This document shows positions 1 through 10,874 of a DNA stretch of 64,000 nucleotides, one piece after another. The position numbers were made by a program, and so were the translations under genes. The notes under the pieces were generated by a model. That model was not told the DNA's origin and ran no database searches. It was given only the letters and a program-made list of their open reading frames with translations. Source of the stretch: Massospora cicadina (taxonomy: Eukaryota; Entomophthoromycota; Entomophthoromycetes; Entomophthorales; Entomophthoraceae). The stretch spans positions 40,818 through 104,817 of the forward strand of contig JAKSZP010012142.1 in assembly GCA_022478985.1 (NCBI GenBank). Reading direction: 5' to 3'. How positions within the stretch are numbered: the first letter of the stretch is position 1; each line of letters opens with the position of its first letter.

Positions 1-199
1 TATCCTGATACTTGACAATAACAAATTCTTGTTTTCTAATTTTAGGACTTGTTTTTTAGTAGTGGTAAAGCAGAGAATTAGACCAAGTATTTCCAGAGTG
101 TCCTCTATAAAACTAGCCTATATCACATAAGTCACCATAAAAGAGTTTCTGATGAGAAAGTTGTACCTTTGATTTGGTAAACCTACGTGGGACCTGACG

Positions 200-440
200 T
201 TACTTATGACCCAACCTCAGTGGCAGTGCACTGTATGCTCTTAGAGAAGTGGTTGTTGGAGGCCCTGTGGTACTGTAAACTTTATGATAGTTGATATCTG
301 GCTTAAGCTCAAGTTTTATTTAGATTTAATGGACATGATATAAATAGTGCCCCACTGTCCACATTGGCTCTTACTTTGAGCTTATTGACCGTGATATCAA
401 TGTATGTGCAATCTGCATAGTAAGCATCAGCTGCATTAAC
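200..440 (-). pseudogene. Decayed Ty3/gypsy protease remnant (element K)
   Basis: Read on the minus strand, this stretch lines up by eye with the protease segments of element A (about 7290-7470) and element E (about 61700-61860). The same blocks occur in the same order: a GTGCACTGTATGCTC-like stretch, then an active-site stretch related to GTTGATAGTGGTGC in A, here decayed on the plus strand to GCCCCACTGTCCACATTGGC. No open frame survives. If correct, the rest of pol lies off the left edge, and gag (a weak zinc-knuckle-like remnant near 590-650) lies to the right. Element A would have inserted into this older copy. The call rests on nucleotide resemblance to two other elements, not on a readable protein. 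Confidence 0.35.
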
Positions 441-2579
441 CAAGTTGACATCTAAGGATTATGCTAGCCCTAAATAATATTGTAGTTCTTCAAATAAAAA
501 TAGGCTTAATCCATATAAAGTTACAAAGGATATGGTCCGTGAACAACATTTAGCTGGGGGGTTTTGCCAGAGGTAACCGTGAGCTCATGCTCTTCCAAAT
601 GTAGGACATAGGCCTTCACTGTACCTTGTTGTTGTTTACATTGTCGCGCTCTAGTAAATTTTAAAGTGATATCTGCTATCTTTTTTGTCAATTACTGGAA
701 GGTAACAGTGTAAAAGCGTCGTTGATTTCTAATATTCCTTTGTTTGTAGTGGAAGGGACATCATTTTTGGTATTTAAGAAATATACAAGAGGTGGCGGAA
801 GTAAAATTCTTTACTAATCTTCTTTAGCTTTCCCCAAACTATAGTCAGTATCTTAATTAAAAAAATGATTGGCGGGCTCAGCATTCACAATTTAGCAGTG
901 ATTGGCATAATACTCTAACTGATTACATAGCCAAAAATTATTCTTACTACCATTCTTTTTATAAGAACGCAGCTAGTAGGCTGAATTAAGTCTAGCTTTA
1001 TAAGATGATCTAATTCAATTAATTGTCAAGTTCCTGTTGCCTTGGTCAGGCGCTGTAAATGTGACAGAAAATATGCAAAGACATTAAACATATAGGTAAT
1101 ATTATGATCTTTATTGAGATCTGATAAATAAAAGCAGTTCAGCTCTGTATAGGACACAGGATTAAAAAAGTGCAGTCTGTGAGTAAACATTATCTAACAC
1201 CTTGGCTCCATATAAAACTTGAGCCTAGTAAATAATATATTCAGCAATAGCAGTAATCAAATCATCCCTAATAGAAGTAACTCTATGGAACAACATTTAA
1301 TCGTATCATCATCCAAATCAATCCACTAAACTCTTTCACAATAAGTTATTTAGAATTTTAGTAGTCATACCAAATTCTTGAAAATTAATTACCAATTTCT
1401 GACTTACAAAGTCAAGGAAACTCATTATCTTGGCCAACTTAGTGCCCTTGGGGCACCCCCATGCCTAGTTAATAGGGCAGTAAAGTTTTTTACATTCCCG
1501 CTATTAACAAATTTGGGTAATTAATTAAGTTAATTGAACGTAGTACCTTGTTGCACAGAGACAAAGAGGCCACAAAGATTTCAATAGAAGCTCGGGATTA
1601 TCTGTCTGTGGACCAAGAGTAAAACGACTTTAACTGCCAGAATGCCCCAAATGAAAGGCTGCGTATGGTGAGTGAAGGCCTTCAAGGGGCCATTATTGAC
1701 AGGAAAGATGCCAGAAAAAGCAATTCACTAGAGTAACCATTAGAATATTGTTAAGCCTCTAAAGCCCAAAATTGTTAATGTGAGTTAATTTGTAGGTTTA
1801 AAGGAACAAACAGCACCTCATCTCCCTCAGCATTTAGGCCAATATAAATTTTACTAATAAATTACCACATCTAGATGTATACTTGCAATGAAGTTATCTT
1901 ATCACCCCAGAAAAATATTAGTGTTCCTCCATTAAATTTTGCTTAATCAGTCTGAGCTTCTGGTTGGCTGTTAAAAAAGAGGTTTTATCTTCATATCTCT
2001 TGTCCTTAAAGTACAACTAAAGTATGTAGATGGTTAATCTCCTACTCTTGATCAGATGGAGCAAGTAATCTCACTTAAAATCTATATAAAGCCTTCAATG
2101 AGGCATTGTGCCTCATCAGGATTAAATACTTAAGCGGAAACTCAGATATTACAAGTTATGAAATTTTTATGAATTGGCGATGATGGCTATTTATTTCATC
2201 ACTATAGTGACTAATAGATTGATTAGATTACGCTGGCCCTCAGTGGAGGCTGCTTCGGCATCTAAAGTCACTCTATAGTAGCAGATAGGATATTTACACT
2301 ATTATACATAAAGTCAATACAGGATAACAGATGTACTGTACCCTGTAATTAGCATTAAATGTTAAAATCAGCAGATGGGCATCGTATTTCAGTTGCCAAG
2401 ATTACATACACACAAATACAAGGCACTGCATGAATACAGCGTCCTTGGAAAGCTAAAGAGAAATTATATCTTTGTCACAGGTAGCCTATGGAACACAAAA
2501 GATAAGCGCGCCATATTATTGACTTTTAACAGCAGGTTAAAGTCTTTAGAACATATTTTATCAGTAGTAGACTTTAACA
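441..2579. other. Gene-free decayed DNA left of element A
   Basis: I see no convincing gene here. Stops are dense in all frames and base composition is AT-rich. The stretch at 585-660 on the minus strand weakly resembles the zinc-knuckle region of element A gag (7985-8030). The open frame at 2375-2710 runs across the left boundary of the element A LTR, so it is not a real gene. Confidence 0.5.
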
Positions 2580-2584
2580 CCAGC

Positions 2585-3693
2585 TTTGAAAATCTGAGGA
2601 TCACTCGCTTAAATTTGGTATCCTGCACAATTATTCAGGACGAAGTTCCAAAAGATGATCCTTATATGTCCAGTGGCTTATGGTATATTCACTGTTCAGA
2701 AACTCACTAGGCTTTTTAAAATAGCCCTAACTCTTCTGGTCAATTTTGGGCATAATTTTCCCAACGTAATCATGAACTTCTTCTGAGGCAGGTATCAATA
2801 TAAACTGGGGATTCTGTCCTTCCAGTTTGTTGACACTTCTCCAATGAAAGTATTCTGATGAGAAAACCAGTAAAGAGATAAAAAAAATAACTTTTATTAG
2901 AAGGTATTTATTTGATAATCAGTCATTAGGTCAGGCACTGGTATTTATACCTTTATGGCATTTCCTGGCCACATTTAAGCACAAAATTTCAAAAGATGTT
3001 TTACCACCTCAGTTTAGCCCTTGAACTGATATGACTGAGACCTTTTCTAAATTTTATTGGTGGCAAAATACTCTCAAAATTGGGAGGATTTCAGGTCAAA
3101 ATTGCGATAAAAGAATGCAAAATTGTCCTAGAATCTTCTTGATTTGAGTCTCATCATACTGCTGACAAAAATAAACCTTCTGTGAAATTCTTGCCTCAAA
3201 TAAAGTAGATGATGTACCCCTAATTAGGACATCAGCAGGCTTCTCTCTCAATAGCACTAGGTACTCACTTTCAGGTGGTCCATGTGCAAGTGTTATCATG
3301 CCAATTATGCGGATCAACATACAACTTTCGCCCTAGGGTGTAAAAGTGATTGTGTTTTTCATTCTTCTTATGTTCCATGGGATTTTTAGACATAAAGTTT
3401 GGGTTGGTCCCAAACAAATTTGTATACAAGTTAGTTTATTGTGTTCCCAATAATTGGGACTGATTGCCAAGATTTGATGCATAGATAATTGGCCATAATG
3501 TGTGAAAGTATTTGGCCTGAGCTTATTGATAAATTGCTTGATTAAATTTTAGTTGAATTTTCAGCCCAAATCGTGTAATTGCAATAGGCATTGAGGTGAA
3601 AGTTAAGGTATTAGCTCGAGCATTGGGAGAATAATTGGCTCAATCTGTTAGTTGTGAGATGTTTGTTTTCAAGTTGAACACCAAAATCTGATA
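2585..3693 (-). repeat. Element A 3' LTR
   Basis: This direct repeat of 10875-11976 is about 1.1 kb and was aligned by eye over its whole length. In element orientation it begins TATCAGATTTTGG (mutated from TGTCAGATTC) and ends near TTTTCAAA. The plus-strand block GGTATTTATACC at about 2939-2950 gives a TATA-like box in element orientation and is conserved in the other LTR. The outer boundary is fixed by the CCAGC duplication. Confidence 0.85.
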
Positions 3694-3699
3694 TTTCCC

Positions 3700-3900
3700 A
3701 ACACTTGACTCAAACATAAGCCCTAAGAATCTTGATAAGCATTTGTTCATCTGTCAATATCAGCCCAAACGCCTGATGAGCATAGAGTTTGGTTTTCTAT
3801 TTGGAAACTTCAGCTCAAACGCCCAATGAGTCTAAAGTTTGATCCTTCTATTGTTAATTTTGGCCCAAATGCCCGTCATGTCTGGAATTGGGTCATCTCC
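3700..3900. repeat. 50-bp tandem repeat in element A 3' UTR
   Basis: Three imperfect copies of a roughly 50-bp unit start at about 3761, 3811 and 3861, each opening with a variant of CAGCCCAAACGCC followed by ATGAGNNTANAGTTTGG. They lie between the end of the integrase frame (about 4036) and the 3' LTR, so they would be in the 3' untranslated region of element A. Confidence 0.7.
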
Positions 3901-4029
3901 CCATCCTCAAGTGCAAACTAAAGTATAAATTGGAATAAAACTATTATATAAATATTTTTTTATTTTTTTGTTTTGTTTTTGTTTTTTCACCTTTTTCTAT
4001 TCAAAATCAGCCCGATTACAAACCTTCAT

Positions 4030-5250
4030 AGGAATTTTGCATGGACTTGAATGTATATATTGCTGGTCCTAATATCCTTGATTGTGTATATGAACTTAGA
4101 CATTTTCTCAATCACTCTAAATAGCGCGACCTAGATGCGATCTAGTTTTTGCAATCAGCCTGACCATGGGTAATGCAAAATAGAACTTTGTCATTTACTT
4201 CAAATTTGGCCAGTGTGTAACAATTCTCTAAGTCCTTTTGATGTGGGCTTTTTTCTTGCCAAAACTGTTGTCAAAGGCTTGATCTTGTAGTTTGATTAAG
4301 GCATCTGCAAGCTTCTCAACATGCTGAGGATAAGTGTTTTCACCTTGATCCTCTAGGACAGAATATAGCAGCTTTGGTAGGGCCGGGTGTCTACCATATA
4401 ATACTTGAAAAGGATACATCCTAGTTGATGAATGGTAGGAGATATTGTAGGAGAAGACTTCCAAACCTAGATAAGTACTCCATTTAGATGGTTTGGGCGA
4501 GGTTAAATTCTGGATAATATTCACCAATGTCCCGTTTGTGCGCTCAACAGTCCCATTAGTTTTGGGGTAATAGAGAGCAGATAGCACATCTCATACTCCC
4601 ATTAGTTGGTAGAGCTTGGCAAGGAAGTTTGGTGGTAAAGTTGGTTCCGTTATCAGTCAGAATAACCTGGGGACATCCATGTTTGAGGATAATGTTTTCA
4701 AGGATGAACTTGGTGGTAGATGCTACTCCAACTTATTAAATGGCCTTGCCTTAAACATTTTCTGGTCAAGTGATCAATGGATAAGATTATGTTCTTGGCT
4801 TTCATGTTGCTTGTTTGGAGTGGGCCCACAACGTTGATAGATACAGTATGCCAGGCAAAGTTGGGCAAACAAGCTGGTAAGATGTGTTTTTTTGAACAGT
4901 TTTCGCCTTGGCACTCTTCACAGCACTTTTAAGTTTCTTGGATTTCTAAATGCATTAACTCCTAGTAGTAGAATTGCTTCAGTTGCTATTTCATCTTCTT
5001 GAATTCGCCAAGCCCCATGGCCTTATGCGCTGCCATTATTAGGTCTATTTGGGCCAATATTTTTGGGAAAATATACTTTTTGTTCTAGACAATCTTGATA
5101 AGCACCCTGTCTTTGATGGTTGTATTTTTTGTAGATCTGATAATATTTTTTGGTATGGTTTCAGACTCATCTTAATACTCTCCACTAATCAATTTCATAA
5201 AAAACTCATTGGCGGCCCAATTAAGTGTTGTGATGGTGGATAGTCAGGAT
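4030..5250 (-). pseudogene. Element A integrase, broken
   Basis: This minus-strand remnant would carry out cDNA integration in the nucleus. The N-terminal zinc-binding region is visible as AHKAMGLG followed by KCCEECQ (about 4900-5030). The catalytic core starts WHTVSINVVGPL (first Asp position read as N), then the second Asp in [10 protein letters not shown] (about 4640-4690) and the catalytic Glu in NGTVERTNGTL (about 4530-4570), after a frameshift. Residues 1-119 of the open frame at 4228-4587 cover the Glu region and the following helix (SYHSSTRMYPFQVLYGRHP). The end reads YIQVHAKFL then a stop near 4036, matching the VHAKFLRVY ending of element C. Confidence 0.85.
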
Positions 5251-6560
5251 AGACAGTCAGCGTTTTGGTGTTTTGCCCCAGCTCAATGCTCAATGGTGTA
5301 GTCATAAGCTTGAAGCTTTAATGCTCAGCGGGCTAATCAGCCCTCAGGTTCTCTTAAGTTTTTTAACCATCTCAGGGAAGCATGATTGGTGAAAACTTTG
5401 CAATGAGTGCCATGAAGGTAGACCTGGAATTGCTTGCAAGCATATATGACAGCTAAGAATTCTCATTCCGTACCGTGCAGTTCATTTTGTGAACGTTTAA
5501 GGTCCAACTAGCAAAGGCAACTGGATGTTCTTCACCATCTTCTCCAACTTGGGATAACACGACCCCCACTGCTGTTCAGGATGCATCAGTTTGGACGTTA
5601 AATTCATTATCAAAGTCCAGGTATCAAAGAGCAGGCGCGCTTAATAGGGCTGATCAGAGTTGGTCAAATGCATCCTGGCAAGCTGGACTCCAGTAGAATG
5701 GGACCTTATCTTTAAGCTGATAGAAAAGCGGCTTTCTAAGTTGTGCAAAGTTGGTGATAAATCGGTTATAGTACCCAATCATGCCTAGGAATATTTGAAT
5801 ATCACTCTTAGATTTGAGCCATCTCATTTTGGAAATGGCATTTAGCTTAGAGGGTTGGATCCAAAGACCCACTTTATCAATCACAATATGAGGTATCCAA
5901 GTTGGTATTTATAAATTGACATATTCTGGGCTTGATTTCTAATTTTGCAGCTGCTAGCTTTCTGAAAAATCCTCTAAGTGTTCCAGGTAGTCGTCAAAAG
6001 TGCGGCTGAAAACATTGATATCATCAATAAACACTAGTACGCATGACAATTTCAGATTTCCTAGAATTGTGTCCATTTCCCTCTGGAATGTAGCTAGGTC
6101 ATTGCACAGCCCTTGAGGCATTCTCGTCAGTTGGAATAGGCCCTATTGTGTTATAATTGCACATTTATTGTTCTACTCTTTGGGAAGATCTATTCGCCAA
6201 TATCCGCTGATAAGGTTCATTGCCAAGAAGAACTTCGAGCTCTCTAGCCTATCCAAGGCATTGTCGATTTGTGGCAATGGATACAAGTACTTCTTTTTGA
6301 TGTTGTTTAACTTCTGATTATCAATGACTACTCAGTTGCTTCAATCATTTTCTTCACTATTAAAATTCATGCTGTCCATGGACTTTTTAGAGGGACTACC
6401 ATGCCACGTTTGAGGAGTTCCTTAATCTCCATAGATACAGCTTCTTTTGATGATTTTGAGCATCTAATTGGGCATAATCAAATAGGTTTACGATCTAAAG
6501 TATCAATCTTGTGGGTGACACCACTAGAACATCTCAAGTTTAAATCATCTTGAGCAACTA
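5250..6560 (-). pseudogene. Element A reverse transcriptase and RNase H, broken
   Basis: This would copy element RNA to DNA in the cytoplasmic particle. RT motifs in order on the minus strand are VVPLKKS near 6400, VVIDNQKLN, YPLPQIDNALDRL, FFLAMNLISGYWRIDLP, TRMPQGLCND, and the catalytic box as VLVFIDDINVFSRTF near 6010-6050 (F-I-D-D, both catalytic Asp present). The thumb follows as IFLGMIGYYNRFITNF in the open frame 5654-5884. RNase H follows with VQTDASWTAVGVVLSQ near 5550-5610. At least four stops or frame changes interrupt it, so it cannot be functional. Confidence 0.88.
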
Positions 6561-6699
6561 TTTACTAATATTTAGAAATTAACTCCTGAGCTTGGCCTTT
6601 CTCAGAGTTTGTCTGGTTGCTTAAATCGGCCATAGGGACAACATTATTTATGCTGAGTAGGTCCTTATCAGGGAGTCTTAATTTGACAGAAGTTTCAAA

Positions 6700-7005
6700 C
6701 TCATGGAATAAGTGAAATTCTGTGATAGGGAACAGATGCAGAAAAATGATTGTTTGATGTCAACTGATGGAGATGGGCCAATTTTTCAGGTTTGCACATA
6801 AGATATGTATTTCTCTGTGGCCCATAATGATAATACCAGGGGCAATGTTTGGTTTAAATCGAGATTTAGACCATGGTTGATATACTTTATTATAAGGTCC
6901 TTGTGGGATATTTATTGTTAGTCCTGTTGGGACAAGTACCTGTTCTCCAAATGGTATAGTGATGGTCTGATTTGATCAAAGTGGAATGCCATTTGACTCA
7001 TCATT
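6700..7005 (-). pseudogene. Element A dUTPase-like domain between protease and RT
   Basis: Between the protease and RT, the minus strand reads as a nearly continuous domain with the dUTPase plan. It has NGIPL near motif I, ITIPFGEQVLVPTGLTINIP (beta strand plus dT/aT turn), YQPWSKSRF at the motif II position, APGIIIMGHREIHILCANL at motif III, and HQTIIFLHLFPI at motif IV. Active dUTPases have G-[VI]-[IV]-D-x-x-Y in motif III, which supplies the catalytic Asp; here that stretch is GIIIMGH. The P-R-S-G motif II is also lost. I therefore infer the fold is kept but not the enzyme. One in-frame stop interrupts it. Confidence 0.75.
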
Positions 7006-7048
7006 CTGTGTGGGTAGTAATTTTATCTTTGACCATGCTTTGGAATAC

Positions 7049-7510
7049 TCAATCAGGATGACTCCATCTTTGTAAGCCAGATTTATGAATAGGCTGGGTT
7101 TTTTTTCTCAACTGCCTTATCATGGTTATAGTAAAGTGAAAAGCCTGGCTAAGAATGGAGAGAGTATCATTCTTATGACTGGTAACAACTCCATATCTTC
7201 TTAGGAAATCAGCCCCAATTAGGATATCATAGTTCATATTTGGCAACACTATGGCAGGTGCTGTTACTAAAATGGATCCAAATCAAAGTGGTAGGGTACT
7301 GTATGCGCCCAGAGATTTAGTTGTATGCGCTCCAGCTGTTCCATATTCCTGACGGTGGGCAACATCAGGCGCATTTTCAGTTTTTTTAAACATCTTTGTG
7401 CTGACTATATTGATAGAAGCACCACTATCAACAATGGCCCAAACTCAAACCTTGTTTCTGCTATGGTCACATAAGTACATTCATAGTAGTTTTTCAAAGG
7501 TATTTATTGT
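7049..7510 (-). pseudogene. Element A aspartic protease, broken
   Basis: This would cleave the Gag-Pol polyprotein. The active-site loop reads WAIVDSGASINIVSTKMF on the minus strand at about 7395-7450, with the DSG triad intact. The second half is the open frame at 7049-7249, beginning MLPNMNYDILIGADFLRRYG, which matches the NYDILIGxDFL block of Ty3/gypsy proteases. The two parts are separated by frame changes. It lies between the CCHC knuckle and the dUTPase-like domain. Confidence 0.85.
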
Positions 7511-7979
7511 ATGAATGCTGTGACTGCTGCTTGATTCCAGGTGTGATTTCTGGATTGAGCAAATATCTGGTATGTTATCTTCAAAGGTCTTCATGGGAAT
7601 AACTAATTAAATGCTGTTAAGCTTAGGTAGGTTGGCCGAACATCTGGGTTGGAGGTCTAAACCCTGATCAATAATCTGCTTTGCGTAAGGTTTTGGTACT
7701 TCTGCTTGGGCTCTTTGGTAATTTTCAAGAGTTTAATTGCTTTTGTTGTGGCCTGAGTAGTGACCATCATGGCATCATTAGCCATGATATGGTGGAGATT
7801 ATCTTTAGCAACGCCTTTGTCCCTAAAGAGCTTATCAAGGTCGAAAAATGGTTTGAAAATAGGTGGAGTTAAAGCATTACACCTCTACTTCACCTGCTCT
7901 TTTCCCGCCTCACTGTTGCTGTTGATTTCTAGAGCAAAGTTGACCCCCAGCTTTTTGTTGAACCATCTGTAGCATTTTC

Positions 7980-8035
7980 TAGCAAAATGCCCTTGTTGAC
8001 CATGATTGTGGCATGTAATCATTCCTGTTTACTGC
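7980..8035 (-). pseudogene. Element A gag zinc knuckle remnant
   Basis: On the minus strand this reads ITCHNHGQQGHFARKCYRW, a retroviral-type CCHC knuckle (C-x2-C-x4-H-x4-C) in which the second Cys is replaced by His. This RNA-binding end of Gag is separated from the gag body by the inserted solo LTR at 8074-8822. Confidence 0.72.
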
Positions 8036-8073
8036 TTTTATCAAATTTTTAGTTCATTTTTTGGAATTCTTAC

Positions 8074-8822
8074 TGTCAGATATTTACCTTTGCAGACTAG
8101 AAATCAGAATGCTGTAGGTTGAGTTCTGCCAAAAAAGGGAAATGTCGGCCATTTGCGATATTCCAATGCTGTTAAGAGTTCATTTAATTGTTATAAAAAT
8201 GCAAAAATCAATGAAATTGGTCAAAAGACCCTGGCCAATTTTCGGTGGAACCCCATTAATTGGGGAATAACCAGTTCAAATCCTGTACAGGCATTAGTAA
8301 AATCAGCAGGTCAGATTTCTCTGACCACACCATGGACCTTGGGGGAATCATTGGAAGGCACTCCTGACCCCAACAAAGTCCTTCAATGCACCTGTGCGGG
8401 GACCCCCCTTTTATAGGCTTGGCGGGGTCCTCCAAGGTGCAAGAAACTTCTTGGGTGGTGATTGGCTCAAGTTATAAAAACATTACCTTATGGGTACATT
8501 TGGGCCAATCAGAATTCCTCTTCCTTCGCTCCAATGCCCTGATGTGAGTTCCCAAATTATAATATGTTATTCCTGCATGTTTCCTAATTTGGACTCATGC
8601 AGGCTATTCCAAACATATCCCTAAATTCCCCTTGACCTTTGAATTTTTTTAGATAATTGGAGGTTGAGGGGTATTGTTTTTCCTCTTTATCATGCGCATA
8701 ATAAAAAATCTAAAAGTCCAATTTTATTTGCTCTTTTATTTAAATTTTTATTTTATTAAAATATATTTGTGTAAATTAGCTGGAGGAAGTACCAGCGAGC
8801 ATAGTTAGGCTGGTTTCCCACA
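8074..8822 (+). repeat. Solo LTR of the element D family inside element A
   Basis: This stretch of about 749 bp aligns along its whole length with the element D LTRs (755 and 753 bp). It begins TGTCAGATATTTACC and ends TTTCCCACA, and it shares the blocks CCATTTGCGAT, GACCCTGGCCAAT, CTGACCACACCATGGAC and the TATA-like GACCCCCCTTTTATAGGC (8401-8417). There is no internal element sequence, so it is a solo LTR left by recombination. The flanks CTTAC and TTTCC match at 3 of 5 bases, a decayed target duplication at best. The open frame 8153-8416 lies wholly inside this LTR and is not a gene. Confidence 0.85.
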
Positions 8823-10299
8823 TTTCCCTGATTGGACATAGTATTGCTTTTTGGGCCCTAACTAGGGTTATTGCTGATATTTGGCCCAATTAGGTGTATT
8901 GAAATTATAGGAACAGCTTCTCAAGTAATTGCTAAGCTCTTAAATTTACAAGCTTTTATTGAATGCAGGCAACATGACATTGTGCAGTTCACATAAAGGC
9001 ATAATCATGTGCTCCATCACAATATTGGCGTTAAACTTATTTATTGCATTGCACCCACGCAGAACTTGTGCCTCATTTAAGAATCTATCTGCAAAATCCT
9101 TAATATTCTAATCCTCTCGAAATTCTATATTAATAAGCTCTTTTTTAAATTTAAATTTCTCAGGCCCTCTAAACTTTTTTGTTATTGCAATTTTGGCATC
9201 CATATCAGACCAATTGTCACCAAAATAGGGTATAACAAGGTCACAGATATGGGCATCAAGTGAGTTAATCAGTTCAAATCCTTTTTCATGGTCTGATGCT
9301 CCTCTCATTGCTTTTTCAAATAACTTTAGGATAGAGTGAACGTTTCCATCCTTTACAAACTTTGGCTAATTCAATGGTTATAAAACATCTCGCCCAGTTT
9401 TGGGCATAGGGGTTGTACTTCTTCTTAAACGTCTTGGAGTATCATCACCCATAATTGGCCCTCTTTCCCATTTGAAAGTATCTGGAGTCAGGATTTATGG
9501 TAGGACTCTAGACATAGAACAGATGTTTGAAATATCAGTTTCCGCATTAGTGTCAACTTCTGATGATTCAATTTCATGATATTGCTCCAAACTGAATTAT
9601 GATGCCTGAAGTTGGCCCTTAGTTACTCTTCCAGGCTATTTTTTGCCAATTAAGCGGAGCTTTTTCCTATTTCTTTTTTGTTGAAGTTGGGTGAGCACTG
9701 GCATCCATGACTTTTGAGAAATTTGAAATTTTTTAAGGTTGTCATACTCCTCTTTGAATAATTCTTAATTGAGTGTTATGTTTTATATATCTTTGTCCAT
9801 AATGTCTCCTCAGGAATTTTCAGTTGATAATTGCATTCTTATTTCTCAATTTTTCTGAGAAATTTCAGTATACTGCCCTGCAATCTTGACAACACAGTCC
9901 AAAGTTTAGAATACCTCTTTGATCTGGGCATTCTCTTCAACCCTATTTGGGACAACTGGTTTTGCTGCAAGGTCTTCAAAGTTTTTGTTTATAGTATCTA
10001 GATAGATCTATACATACTCTTCAAGGTCATCAACTTTTACATTTAACTCCAGATGATTTCTTTGACCCAAAGTGAAGTATGGTAAGTCTTTTTGATTGAG
10101 ACAATAGGTAATCAATATGGCTTTCTAGCTTTCAACAGCGGTTACTCATGGTTTGTACCCATTTGTGTGATAGCCTATGGTGAGCAAGAACTTCTGAGGC
10201 TTTTTTTGGGACTCCCTTGTTCAGAAGCTCTTTAAGGGTGTATAATCTCCCAAAGCTTCATTGGCATGACCCATATTATCAACAATTGCCTTTTAGACT
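8823..10299 (-). pseudogene. Element A gag body, broken
   Basis: This stretch lies downstream of the 172-codon gag start and upstream of the inserted LTR in element orientation. The readable minus-strand piece at 9108-9308 (66 residues, ending KFRGPEKFKFKKELINIEFR) looks like the helical capsid part of a Ty3/gypsy Gag. The rest is interrupted by stops. Assignment rests on position and on short helical segments; I see no diagnostic motif apart from the knuckle further on. Confidence 0.55.
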
Positions 10300-10818
10300 T
10301 CAGCAAAACTGGAATTTAGATTGTCCAGTAGGGAATTTTGGGGAGATTGTTCCTCCCCTTGCACATGGTAGATTTCCGTGATTTCCAATTTTGCCTAGCA
10401 ATGATTTGCTGGGTATGCTTAATTGAGGGTTGAACAAAGTTTCCAGGAATTTGTTAGTTTCTTGACTGTCTTCGAGACGTTTAGTGAGAGATGCCATGGT
10501 TGCATCGTGGTACTTCATATATATCTCCATCTTGAGCGCCTGATCCTTAAGGTAGTAGAACAGGCCAAAGGAGGGATCTATTTGTGAATTACCAATCCTA
10601 AAAACCTGATATAGGGTTTCCAGCATAGCTTTTAAGCTTGAAGACGTAAGATCAATTAGGCTAGTTGTGTCTGCATGAGCTTTCCCCACTGTGATAAGAT
10701 CCAGGGAGTAGGAGGTACCCGCTTCAGAGCCTTGGCGGCTGGTATTAAAATAATCCAACTTTACTTTGTCACTAGTTTCCATCTCATTGTTGCTTACACG
10801 TCTGGCTGTTTCTTCCAT
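10300..10818 (-). CDS. Element A Gag N-terminal part (172 aa open frame)
   Basis: This is the longest intact frame of element A. It starts with ATG at 10818, about 43 bp inside the primer-site-like motif, which is the expected place for a gag start. The product is hydrophilic, rich in Ser, Thr, Lys and Glu, with an amphipathic stretch around residues 60-125 (FGLFYYLKDQALKMEIYMKY) that could form helices. It has no catalytic motif. The C-terminal residues after about 150 probably follow a frameshift. I take it as the matrix-like N-terminus of Gag by position only. Confidence 0.55.
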   Translation of the reverse strand: MEETARRVSNNEMETSDKVKLDYFNTSRQGSEAGTSYSLDLITVGKAHADTTSLIDLTSSSLKAMLETLYQVFRIGNSQIDPSFGLFYYLKDQALKMEIYMKYHDATMASLTKRLEDSQETNKFLETLFNPQLSIPSKSLLGKIGNHGNLPCARGGTISPKFPTGQSKFQFC

Positions 10819-10860
10819 GAATTGGTTATGGAATTTATTTCTAGAAGTGTCACCAGTTTT

Positions 10861-10874
10861 TGGTGAGCACTAGT
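10861..10874 (-). promoter_or_regulatory. Element A primer-binding-like site
   Basis: Directly inside the 5' LTR, the minus strand reads ACTAGTGCTCACCA. The core GTGCTCAC is shared with the sites next to the 5' LTRs of elements B, C and D, where the fuller form is TGGTGCTCACTACAGGG. In LTR elements this position pairs with a tRNA 3' end to start minus-strand DNA synthesis. Confidence 0.55.

Noticed and set aside
2375..2710. 111-codon plus-strand open frame
   Set aside because: It crosses the left boundary of the element A LTR and the target duplication, so it is a chance frame.
8153..8416. 87-codon plus-strand open frame
   Set aside because: It lies inside the D-family solo LTR; the same region in the two D LTRs is not conserved as a frame.
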